From contig VWZS01010096.1 of assembly GCA_013397075.1 (NCBI GenBank), positions 434,001 to 498,000 of the forward strand: a DNA stretch of 64,000 bases, in the 5' to 3' direction. Below, piece after piece: positions 32,130 to 43,549 of this stretch. Under the pieces are notes generated by a model, which made no database searches, was not told the DNA's origin, and saw nothing but the letters and a program-made list of their open reading frames with translations. The stretch is from Rhabdornis inornatus (Eukaryota; Chordata; Aves; Passeriformes; Rhabdornithidae). The position numbers were made by a program, and so were the translations under genes. Numbering within the stretch: the stretch's first letter is position 1; each line of letters opens with the position of its first letter.

Positions 32130-35100
32130 CTGCAGAATCAAGTTACAACTTTAAGGGCTGCAGCCCTGTAGGCCACAGCAACCCTGGATAAAGTGGAGGA
32201 GCATCACCCATCAGTGCCAGCACTTCCAGGGTGGCACGACAAACAGAAAACGCCTCCCCAGTGGAGTGTACTGAAATCAGCTTTGGGGGAACAGGCCCAG
32301 GGAGACAACCTTAAACCCTGAAAGGAGGCAGTTCAAGGACCTTGGGGTCCCTGTCCCTCCCCAGCCTGGCACACTGGGGAGCTGCCAGCCCTGGAGCTGC
32401 CGTTATTGTGGTGGCAGTAAACACCTTCCTGTGCCTGGGCAAAGTCCAGTCCCACATCCTGCCTGCCAGAACCACCCTGCTGGCCCTGGGTGGAAGCCTC
32501 TCTGCTCCTGCAGGGAACAAGGCAACCCCTCTGCTCGTCCTGATCCGTGTCCAGGGTGCTTGTGTGGACCTGGAGAATAAAGCCCACAATGATGCTGATT
32601 CAGCCCCAGCTAAATGTTGGCTTTCACTTTGCACAGGCAAAGTGTCCTGACCAGCAAGGGTCAGGACACCCTCATTCCACCTTTCCTGAGTGCAGAGGAT
32701 GTCCCTGAAGGTACACACACTCCTAGCTGGACTTCAGGATGATGAATATTGAAGCATAATAAGCAAACAAGCCCCTTTCCAGCAGGATCTCTTTGACTGC
32801 AGCTGATCTCAACCACACTGCACGTTCTGAGGAGCTAAAATTAGCTGTGTTCCCATGCAGAGGCTGTTCTGGAACTCTGCTTGGAGCATCACAGCTTTAG
32901 GAGCTGCTGCTGCTGCTGGTTTGGGTGTGAGTGCATGGGGGTGGGCAGCCCTTGTCCCAAAAATGAATTTTTTCAAAAGCCACTGGCCTAAAGGCAAGGG
33001 TGGGTGAAATGAATAACCTTTGTGCAGTGGTTGAGGTAAAAACTCTGCTCCCATGGGCTTGTGGAGCATCTCCTGCCTCACTGCAGCCCCGGGATGCATG
33101 GAAAGACTTTCAGAGCCCCCACTGACTCAGTCTCCACCGTGCTGCCCCAAACCCACAATCCCAGCAAAGGAAACTCCACGTCTTTCCTTCGTGTCTGCCC
33201 ACTTGCAGATGACTGTGGGATGAAGAAAGTCACCTCCACTGCTGGGGCATCCTGCACAACGCCCAGCAGGGACCATCCCTGGGGACAGGGAGTCCCAAAT
33301 AAGCTCTTTGTGAGTAATGAGGAGCTCCAGCACACGCACTAAAAGTAAGGAAGCATCAGGCAGCAGATAAACCAGCTCCATCAGCCTGATGGAGCCCTGA
33401 TTTGTGGCCTGACCTCGGCCACACTCGCCAGACTCCTCAGGCCCCGGCTCTCCTGGCTGGAAAACCAAGGAGAATAAAAAGCAGGATGCCAAGGCTGAGC
33501 TTAGCTTTCCCCTCTGCTGATGAATCACTTGGAGATGAGGAAATGGGCTGTGATTGTTTGCCAACACATCACACCCAGCGTGCCAGGCCTGGCTGAGCAG
33601 GTTGCACGGCCAAGGTGGGAGGATGAGCAAACACCCTCTGCTGTCCTTGGCCTTATGGGGAAGGGGTGGAGAGTTATCCCAAAGAGCCAGACCCCAGCAG
33701 CACCCAGGTGGCACCCAGGGAGAGGGAGCAGAGTGTGAAGCAGCAAAGGTGAGAGTGGAAGGACCCTCCCTGTTCTGCCCTGCAATATTTGGGTCACACC
33801 AACAGTCTCCATCACTGCACGGCTACCAGGAGAGCTGCATAAATCACCTAAAAAAAAAATGCAAGGTCTTTCTTCAAGCAGTTCCCCATCACTAGTTCAA
33901 GTGTTGGTATTTTTTCCAGTCCATGCAAGAAATCTACTTTTTGATCCCTCACTTCCCACACTGTGTTTTGTGGGAACAGAGTTGATGCCCAACAACCTTG
34001 CCAATATTCCCTGGCTGGTTGGGGTGTAGTATAAAGGCACAGGCAGCTTGCTTTCCCTTCTCCAGCTGATGGGAAATCAGGAATGATGATATATTTTGGT
34101 TGGGGAAGTAAATCAGCCAGAGAAGCAGGCTGAGCTCATGGATATTGAATCATAGCAAGTGCCTGCATTTTTTGACAGTAAAGAGCCTGTCTAGAGTCAC
34201 CTTTGGCACCTGGCACTTGCCAGACTTCATTTGGGGTGTCTCAGTTATTAACTGCTTAACAGGGAAAGTTCAGGGGGACAGAGAGTAGGAATTGCACCTT
34301 TCCCATCCCCATTTTCCTGGCGGCTCCAGCAGCGGGAGCAGTTTGCTGCAGCTCGTGTTCCCGTCTATCCTGGAGCTGGAGCCGTGAAAACAAACGGAGG
34401 CTGATTACGCCCCGCTCCCAGGAATGGTGCGGATGTGAGAGGCAGCAGAAAAACTTGCTCACTTGGTGTTTTTCTCAGTGCCTGCCAGAGCTGCATCTGC
34501 TCCTCGGCCGACGCAGCGCGGGATCACTGCCTGGCTGCTAGAAGAGAAGAATTTGAATAATTTCTGTCACGTGGAGGAAGAGGGAGCAGAGACCCAGCCT
34601 GAAAACTGATGCTCATGTTCATTGACTGCCATATTGAGATACATCAATGTATGGATTTTTCTTCTTTTTTTTTTTCTTTTCCTTTTAGAGTAGTGCTTTC
34701 CAAAATGATTATTATTTCAAGGGCTGAGCTTGAAAGTTTAAGGGTTGCATGTCTTCTAGAAACCTCAAATCCTTTATTGAGCTGATCCTAAAATCTTAAT
34801 GAGCAGATCCTAAAATCCTAATCCTGGTGCCCCACTGTGGGAGTATAAATCAAATCCCCCTCTTTTCTCTTACTTATGTACCCTGAGTCTCTTAATTCCC
34901 TGTTTTTATACATGGACATGTGGGCATGGGTCAAGCCTCCTCCCAAAAGGACTATTCTGAGTAATGGGCCACATAAAAGGCAGAAATATCCAATAAAATC
35001 AGACCTGGTGAAACCAAATAAAGTAAAAAGGCTGCAGTTAGAGAAGCTCTGCAGAACCGCAGCAAGAGCTGCTGAGAGGTTTTCTCTAGTCCCACCTCTG

Positions 35101-36063
35101 CAGACCCTCTTGCATGTGGTCTGTCTTGGAACTGGGAGGGAGGGAAGAGCATGAACAGATGTGATTCCTTGCAGAGGAAGGAGGCACCTGCCAGTTCATG
35201 GTGAGGAGACCCTCAGGACCTTCCACACACTGGGCTAGGAGAGCTTCCTGCTGCCCTTTCCCTCTCCTTTCTTCCCATCTCTCAGCACCACCTCTTCAGA
35301 GAGCTGGGACAGGTTTAAATGCATTTATTTGAAGCCAAAGAGGGAGGAAGGTGGAGAAATACAATTACTGGGTCAGTGATTTATCTCCTGCAAGGTTCCC
35401 AGGGTGCAGCGTGTCTGCTGGAACAAAACTCACCATTCATCTGGCCCTGATAATTCCATAAACAGGTCCAGATCCAGAGATGAAATAGAACCATTCCCAA
35501 GGGGATGCCTGCATTTTGATGGATGCCTCAGACAGCTGCTCCCTCTGGGATGAGCAGTGCTTTGCTTCAGGACAGACCTCAGCACCCCAAAATGGGACCT
35601 TTCTTATCCCCAGCCAAAGGGAAGGGGCTGTGGGATCCACTGTGATCCCAGGGGGACTTGCTCAGGCTGTCTGCTCGGCCTCTAATCCCTAGGGATATGC
35701 TGGGTGTGTTTGGAGGCTGGGAGGGATGTGGGTCTCTGAGCTGAGCTGTGTCTTTATGCCAAGTGTTTTAAATTGCACTAGAAAATGTGATATATAGAAA
35801 ATAATAATAATAATAGCATTTAATTAGGAGGAGCCCAAGGCCTGTTGTGCTCTGGTTTGGCCAGGGGTAGGGAATGGAGCTGGGAGCATAACAGGGATAT
35901 AACAAGCACTAAAACATAATCCTGGGATTACAGGCAGCAATTAGCACCACGGGTATGTCCATGTCACCCTGTGCTCCCTGTCTGCAAGGCCTGGGATAAA
36001 ACACGGGGACTGGATTGTGCCTACAGCCCAAGCTCACCCCAAACCTCAATCCCTGGGTTTGGT
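32130..36063. other. unassigned, repeat-poor intergenic sequence
   Basis: No gene recognised in about 3.9 kb. It includes an 11-bp hairpin at 32642-32669, a CpG-enriched patch at about 34310-34520 (about 14 CpG in 210 bp), and an AAT microsatellite at about 35799-35816. Confidence 0.4.
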
Positions 36064-36145
36064 CTTGAATCCTGCTGGGTTCCTGCCAACGTGTTGCAGG
36101 AACCCAGCAGGATTCAAGCCATGCTGGGTTCCTGCAACACGTTGG
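36064..36145. repeat. two overlapping perfect inverted repeats
   Basis: Hairpin 1 pairs 36064-36086 with 36096-36118, 23 bases exact, around a 9-base loop. Hairpin 2 pairs 36086-36109 with 36122-36145, 24 bases exact, around a 12-base loop. The right arm of hairpin 1 overlaps the left arm of hairpin 2, so only one can form at a time. The middle segment is an inverted copy of its neighbours on both sides, as expected from serial template switching. Confidence 0.92.
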
Positions 36146-36694
36146 CATCACAGATCCTTAGGGGAAACAACACCTGGATGACTCCAAGGAGCATTGGTCT
36201 GGATGTAAGCAGGGGAGAGCTGTTGGCAGCGGCAGGAGGTGTGGGAGAGATGCACCAGAGGGGCAGGATGGAAACAGAACATGATCTGCAGCCAAGGCTC
36301 TGCTGGGTAAGGCTGAGCTCCCCAGCATGTGCCCTGTGCCCACCTGCACGGCTCAGCCCACACTGGGTGGGAGCAGGCAGCACCAGGCACATCCCAGGCT
36401 GCTTTCCAGACCCATGGATTACAGCTGGAGTGGGTGCCTCCTCCCCAGAGCAAGTCACAGCCACCCTGGCCTGCCAAAACCCTCCCCCCCAGCAGCACTG
36501 AGAGGCCACAGTTCTGGGTTTGCAGGCAGCCAGGCTGTGCCACAGCAGCATCCACCTCCTCTGAGAGGGAGGCAGATGGAGACAGCACAGCCCACTGCAG
36601 CCATTCCCTCCTGGTCAGGAAAATGGAAAATTCCCCACCAGTAAAATGGGGAATTCAGGGAGCCATCGGTGCTGACTCGCCAAGGAGCCATCAG
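36146..36694. other. unassigned intergenic sequence
   Basis: No gene or known repeat seen. Confidence 0.35.
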
Positions 36695-36776
36695 GTCACA
36701 GCAAATGACACAACTTTCCCTGGGCTGGAACTAGATGGTCTTTAAGTCCAAACCATTCCACAAATCCATGATTCCA
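36695..36776 (+). mobile_element. very short CR1 tail
   Basis: It shows the end of a CR1 element: GGCTGGAACTAGATGGTCTT, TAAGTCCAAACCATTCCAC and CCATGATTCC. Only about 80 bp survive. Confidence 0.75.
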
Positions 36777-39700
36777 TGTCCCAGTCCTTCTCTGGCTGCA
36801 CCCCTCAAACAGCTCAGGCAGTTTTCTCGAGGGAGGGCATTTCAAAATCCCGGCTATTTCTCCAAGACACCGGCTGCCAGTGACCCGGTGTCCAGGAGAG
36901 GGCAGGGTGAGCTGCCACACTGCAGCACAGCACCTGCATTTTGGGTCATGCCAAGGTGTTATTCCCAGCCTAGACACAGCTTTGCCTTTTCCACATCTCT
37001 TCCTTTTTTCTTTTTTTTTTTTTTTTTTGTTTTGAGTTTAATCCCCACTGAAGCTGTGAGGTTTGTGCCTTTCCTGCTCGCTTCCATCCCCAGGTGTCCC
37101 TGGTGAACCAGGCCAGCAGGCACCTTGTTTACAGGGTGTTCCTGGTGCTGAGCCACCACGGCTGCTCTTTGGAGAGGTGACAGAGGTGACATGTGCCTCG
37201 GCAGGGCGGACAAAATGCCCTGCGGTAATCCAGGGATCAGTTGCAAGGAACGTTGCCCTTCCAGGAAAACCAGGCAGCTGTGGTCACGGCCCAGCCGCTG
37301 AGCTGTGGGTTTGCTCTGCCCCATCCCGAGGTTCTGGAGTGGTACCAGGGGCAGTGGGGGGAGTTGGCATCACCCCAAGAGGGTCAGCACACACCCCAGC
37401 CAGCTCAGATTTAGCCAGTGTGGAAAATACCCTGTGCTGGGCAGCCCAGCCCAGACTGAGAGGTGGAGAAAGCAGCTGGGGAGCCGGGGGGGATGATGGA
37501 GGGAGGTTTTCTGGGAGCAGGGATGGAGCAGCAGCAAGCTGGGAGAGGATCACAGGGCAGCACAGTGGAGGGCACTTTCCTAGCATTGCTTTCTCCAGAA
37601 ATAACACCCTTCCCCAGACACTCTGGAGACTCCTCTGGCCTTGCACTGGCCCCAGCTGTTAATGTTTAACCCCTGGACAGGGACAGCATGTTGCAGCCAG
37701 CAGGGAGGTGGTGTCAGCCTGTGGGGACAGCAGTGGGTGGCTGGGCACACACACGAGGTCACCCCCCTGCACCGTGGGACCCCCATGGCATCCTGTCATC
37801 AGCAGCACCTGGCTCCCTAAACCCCAGGGCTCAGAGGGAAGAATTCATTTGGGCAAGGGGCTGCTGGGGCTGTGGGATGTGGGATTCCTTGGCTTCACCA
37901 GGGGTGAAAGGGGGAGGATGCTGGGTCAGCCTCTCCCATAAAGCTCAAAGCTTGGGGTGGTGCACGGTGTGAACCCCGTGTGTTTGTGCACACCAAGCCC
38001 CATTTCCCCCAGGAACAGCATCCCAAGCAGGCTCAGGCCTTCCAGGGGGGGTTGGTGCCATGTTTTAGGGTGAGCTCTGGCGTGTTGGGGGAAAAAAGCC
38101 CACAGCTTCCTTGTACGCAAACAAAGCTTGACTTTATTGCCTTTAAACTGCAACCAGCACAAACAGTGGCAAAAGTGCAAACACTGATAATGCTCGGAAC
38201 ATTCTGAGCTGTGCAAACAACCTGGAGGTGGGGGAGTGTGTTGAAATGAAGGGGTGAGGAGGCCGGGAGGAGGAGGGGTCCCCGCCCCAGCAGCCCCCCA
38301 GGCCCCTCATTCCCTTTCCCGAGGTGCCCCAGGCAGTGATGCTGACTCTGGGTTGGGGGTGGGAGCAGCCTCAGGGTGAGCAGGGCTGAATGGGAGCCTC
38401 CCAGAGCACAAACCCCCACCGAGATGGGATGCAGATGTTGTTACAACATTTTTAGCCCCAGCCCCAGGCTGTGCCCTGCCCTGGCAGAGGGAAGAGCTCC
38501 AGAGCTGTCCCCCAGAGCTGCTGGGACAGAGCAGAGTCACGCATCCTTTTCCTGGTGGCTGCCCGCACAGAGCATCCCACCCTGTTTCAGATGCCTTGTG
38601 GTGGTCGGAATGCTGCCCCTGCCTTGCTTTATTCCCTTTTTCCCCCATCCCACCTCCTTTTAGCTGCATTACACACACCTGGACCCTCTTGAGCCTTGCT
38701 CAGCATTTTCTGTCCTGTCCAGCTTTCCAAAGCCTCTTCCAGGTGATGAGCCAGAGGTGGCTGCTGTATATCCCAGCATGTCTGGTGGCACAAATCCCTG
38801 TTTCCCACCTCTCATTTTGCCCTGGGTGGGGGAGGATGATGCACAGAAGGCTCAGTCCTGGCAGAGGTGAGACAGTTTACAGGGAACCAGAGCACCAGTT
38901 CCATAGGGAGGGACAAAAATCCAGCTTCTCAGGAGACATTTTAGGCTTCTGCCTCCTATTCCTTTGGCTTACCAGCCAGGCTGGGAAAAGCAGGCCACTG
39001 CAAGAGGGATGAAAAGAAGAAAAAGATCACTGGAGAATCAGGCAGGGTGCAGGGACCTCAGCCCTTCTCCTGTCTCCATCCCTCTGGATCCCAGCACACC
39101 AGAGAATCCTCCCAGGCTGTTTTTGCTGGCAGGCTGGGAGGGGAAGAGCTGCCTGGAATCAGGGCAACCCCATCTGAATGTTCCAGCTGATGAATTCCCA
39201 CCAGATGGGGATTTTTGGGAAACCGGGGACCCAACAAGCCTTTCCCTCACTACTTGAGTTCAAGCCAGCCTCCAGCACCAGCACTTGTTTTCATACAGCC
39301 AGGAAGACGAGAATATTGGGAGGAATTAATGCCCTTGCCAGACCTATCCAAAACCAGCCAGTTCAGCATGTTACTGAGGGTTGGGACAGGCCAACAAAAT
39401 GAGGATCCACTCGCTTTTGTAAGGCTTGGGAAAACAGGCTGTAGTACAGTACATAATGTAACAAAAAATAGACGTACTGGGCTGAGTTCAGTTGCTTTGG
39501 GACAAAGTGATCTGGTTTTCAAATGTTTTTATAAAGCCAAAGCTTCCTTGACTTTTGCTTCTAGATCTGCCAAGTCTCTTCTGAGAGAAGTTTTGGGGAT
39601 TTTCCCAGCTGGACTCCATGTCTGGTAGGAGAGGCCAAGAGTGCCTGCAGTGCCTTGTCTGGGAGCAGAGAGGTGACAAACATCAGATGTGACACCTGGG

Positions 39701-39821
39701 CTGGTGTTGGCCCAGTGTGGCTTGTGGATATAACCAAGGCTGGAGGCCAAAAGCAATATGTGATTAGAGGAAAACAGGAGTTTTCTCAGGCATGTGCTGG
39801 GTGCTGTTGAATGGCTTCAGC
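36777..39821. other. unassigned intergenic sequence
   Basis: About 3 kb without a recognised gene. A poly(T) run lies at about 37004-37028. Open frames on both strands (up to 199 codons) are in GC-rich sequence with few stops and lack domains. Confidence 0.4.
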
Positions 39822-40057
39822 TTGACAGAGGGCAGGTTTAGATGGGATATTAGGAAGAAATCCATCCCTGTGAGGGTGGGGAGGCCCTGGCACAGGGTGC
39901 CCAGAGAAGCTGTGGCTGCCCCTGGATCCCTGGAAGTGTCCAAGGCCAAGTTGGACAGGGCTTGGAGCACCCTGGGATAGTGGAAGGTGTCCCTGCCCAT
40001 GGCAGGAGGTGGAACTGGATGATCTTTACTGTCCCTTCCAAACCAAACCATTCCATG
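39822..40057 (+). mobile_element. CR1 LINE fragment, 3' end
   Basis: It has GGTTTAGATGGGATATTAGG, GGCACAGGGTGCCCAGAGAA, CCAAGGCCAAGTTGGACAGG, GGCAGGAGGTGGAACTGGAT and AAACCATTCCATGG. About 235 bp, plus orientation. Confidence 0.92.
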
Positions 40058-40647
40058 GCATGCGGGTGACAGTCCTACAAGAGAGACATTCAAGGAAGAA
40101 GACAGACAAAGCCTGTGTGCTTGATGCTCCCAGGTTTTTGGAGCAAGCTGTTATTCCCTTTACAAGCTCTTTCTCTCCTGCTGCTCACCCCAAACACTTT
40201 CCTTCCAAAAAATCACAATGAGCATCACACAAGCCCCAGGAGCCCCATTTCCCCCCAGCGTGGCCCCACAGGCTGCCAGGAGCAGCTGTACCTCACCTGC
40301 AGGGTGCTGGAAGCTGCCAGGCCTAAAATGCTCACAGCTCCCCAGGGAGCAGCAAAGCTATTTCAGAGGCTTCAAAATTGCAGCAACCGAAATTATTTCC
40401 TATATTAAGTTATTTAATCATCTGGCTGTGCAGGTACAAAAGCAACTCGCTTAGAAAAATTTCTTTTCTGTGCTAACTTCCTTCAGTTTTCCCACAGATG
40501 TGGTTTTCTCTGTGCTGCTGGGATTTGGGGAAATAACCTGCTTTTGGTGAGTGTGTTTGGGATGGGACAGGATGGCACCCACATCCCTGGAGCACTCGGG
40601 GTTCATCTGCAGAAAGGAGCAGCCTCTCTGGTGCCCTCCCCAGCGGG

Positions 40648-40706
40648 CAGCCCGTGTCCCAGCCTGTGTCCCAGCCCGTGTCCGTGTCCCAGCCCGTGTC
40701 CCAGCC
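40648..40706. repeat. CAGCCCGTGTCC minisatellite
   Basis: About five copies of a 12-base unit CAGCCCGTGTCC, with one T-for-C variant and one 6-base half unit (GTGTCC). Simple tandem repeat, no coding meaning apparent. Confidence 0.85.
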
Positions 40707-43526
40707 TTACAGCAGGGTCAGGCACCCCACATCACGCGCCGGAGCATCGCCACCGACTGGCACTTCACATCTGCTTTGAGGTGCTGCCAGGGACTGGAGG
40801 TCGTGCCTGCCAACAAATCACAGGCATTGTGCTCCACTGCTCCCCCCTTTCTCCCCGTTAATGGCCCCTTTCTGTCCCCAGGGAACGTGATTCTGCATCA
40901 TCCCATCCCTCTGTGAACCCCAGCTCTGCTCCGGGCTGGCTGCCTGCACCCGCCACTGGCCACGTCCCAGCTGGGGCTCTGTGCTGGCTCTGCAAGGAGC
41001 AATGAGCCCCACCCCATCCCCCCAAAAAATCACTTGGTGCATTCAAGAAAATCTCCCTCACCACAGCAGCCATAAACCAAGAGACCAAAAATGGGGTTTT
41101 ATCCCCCAATTGTTGCAAGAGCATCTCCCTCGCTCTGCCTCACGGTGGCACCCAGAGCAGTGGCACACAGCAGCTGGCAGCCCAAACCCAAGGGCTGGAG
41201 CAGGTGGGGGCTTGGAAGCTCTCTGGGAACACAGAAGCCACCGAGCCAAGCTGTTGTTCTCATTTGTTATTCAGCGTTGAGGAAATCTGCGCTGTTCCGT
41301 TCGCTCTCCCCATCCCGGAGGATAATTGATGCTAACGTCATTTCATTTCAGTCCAGCTGCTGGGCTCGGGAACAGATGTTTTATTGTTCCAACTGAACAC
41401 ACGGAACCCAAAAAAATTTAAAAAAAAAAGCAACAAAACCCAACTATTTTGTGTTTAGCTGTGGTTTCCTCTCCCCACAAACGCAAGGAGGCAGAGCAGC
41501 AGTTCCAGGGAAGACCCAGGCCTCTGGGAAAGCCAAGGTTTATATATCCAATATATGATTCTACATCCCCACCTCCAAAATTCTGCCCTGTCCAACAGGC
41601 AGGTGCTTCCAGTGGAGAATCATCTCCTCAACTCTGAGCTGTCACCTTCAGGTGGGATGCACAGCCCTTGCATCCTCCCAGGAGCAGGAATCCACCTGGG
41701 TTTTCCACAGAGGAGCACAGCACATGCTGAAGAGCAAAGACACGCTTCTCCTCCAAGGAGAAGCCAAAAACAGGTGCGAAAATGTGCCACTGGCACGTGG
41801 ATTTTCAGAGCTCAGCCTCTTGTGAAGGAGCTCATGGGCAGCACCCTGCACACTGGGTGATCCAGAGTGGTAGTGCTGCACTCACAGCCGAGCTGGGAAT
41901 CTCCCAGGGACACACACGTTGCTCCAGGAGCACAGGATGGAGGGAGGAGGTCCACGACTTGCTCTGTAGCAGGTGCAGGACGGCACCTGGAATCACAGGC
42001 TGAGCTCTCCACTGCATCCTGAAGCATTCCTGTGAAGCTACCACCAGGCAAGCTGTGGAGCAGGTGGAAAAACCTTTCCTGCCCACAAAAAAGAGAGATA
42101 CTTGGAATGAAAAATCTTACTGAGCAGCCAAAAAAGGAGCCCTAAACCCCCCCAGGTTAACAGATGTTAAATGTTGATTTTCACTCTAGCACTAAAAACC
42201 CTCTAGAGAAGAACAAAACTTCTCCTGTGCAGAAGAACTAGGAAACACTCTTTTACAAACTGTGGAGGAGCTACCAGAAGGGCAGGTGTAGGTGTTCTCC
42301 TTGCCTCACCTGAGGAGGCACCCTTGTTGTAGGTGAGAAATGAAGCCCCAGAAAGAAATAAAGGGCTCTGAAATGCCCACAGCAAATTATTTGGGTGATT
42401 TTGCCCTTAGGGCCGCCTGAGGGGAAAACTTACCTCATCTTTTGACCCCTCCTGGTGTGTGCCGCACGCTTGGCAATATTTCTGTGTTTTCTCCCTGTTC
42501 CACAAGAGGTGGGTGGGAGGGATGTAATCCTCAGAAATCCGACTCATGGAATACCCTGGAAATACTCATGGAAAACCCTCAGGCCACTGCACTGGAGCTG
42601 GGGCCTGGCACATGGTTCAAAAAGCCCTGGCAGCAGAGTGACCACAGCACCTTGTCTTAGAAACCCAGTGCTGGAGGACTTTCCATGGTTGCAAATAAAA
42701 CACCTTGACCACGAAGAGCTCTGGGCTGTGCAGCACGTGTGCAGGAAAGCAGCCACCAGACATGACTGTTCCCTTGAGAAGGACAGCTTGGGGAAGGTCT
42801 CTGCACAGCCAAAACACAGCAAGGGGCTGGAGGTGGAAAATACCTCTTGGATCATCCCCCCTTTCCCATTCAGCTGCGTGAGCAGCAGGGATAGAGGCAG
42901 TGAGTGTCCCTCCTGACCCAGGCCTGCTGACAAGTTGTTCCCACTTCCAAGCAACCTCCCTGCATCCCACCCCAGGCCCATGCTTTGTGCCTGCTGGCTC
43001 CAGTTTCCCTGCTGGCTTGGCATCACCACAGGCAGCTGAGCTCTGAGCAGGCAAAGGGAGATGCTGGAGATGCCATCACAGCAAGCCAGAAGGATTTGGT
43101 GTCCCTGGGGAGCAGCACTGGCCCAGAGGCCACCTTGTTGGCCAGCAGAATCCCTGGGGGGTGTCCAGAGAGGTCACTGAAACCTTTAGGGGGTGACACT
43201 ACGTGGGGACATGTAGGGAAGCAAGGAACTGGCTGCAAATCCAGAGCTGGGTCAGCTATAGGTACAGAGCCCGAGAGGGGATGTCAGAAGGAGATGTCAT
43301 GGAAAATATTTATTCCGTGAGGTCACTGCACCCTCGGCTGCTCTCTGGAGGGGACTTTGGACACAGGAGGGCAGACGTTTCCCTTCTGCAGGAGAGAGAG
43401 CAGGCACTTCCCTCCACTGGGCAGATGAAAAGCACCAGTGGAAAGTTTTGTGGATAAGGCAAAGCAACTGAGCCATCAGCTGCCGGCCACTGGATGCTTG
43501 CTGTTAGGGGAAACTGCCTGTTTCGG

Positions 43527-43549
43527 AAAAAAAAAAAAAAAAAAAAAAA
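43527..43549 (+). repeat. poly(A) tract, 23 bases
   Basis: An uninterrupted run of 23 A. It could be the tail of an old retrocopy, but the upstream sequence is not recognisable as any gene or SINE. Confidence 0.9.

Noticed and set aside
43527..43549. Poly(A) tract as the tail of a processed pseudogene
   Set aside because: No recognisable coding or SINE sequence precedes it and no flanking duplication was found.
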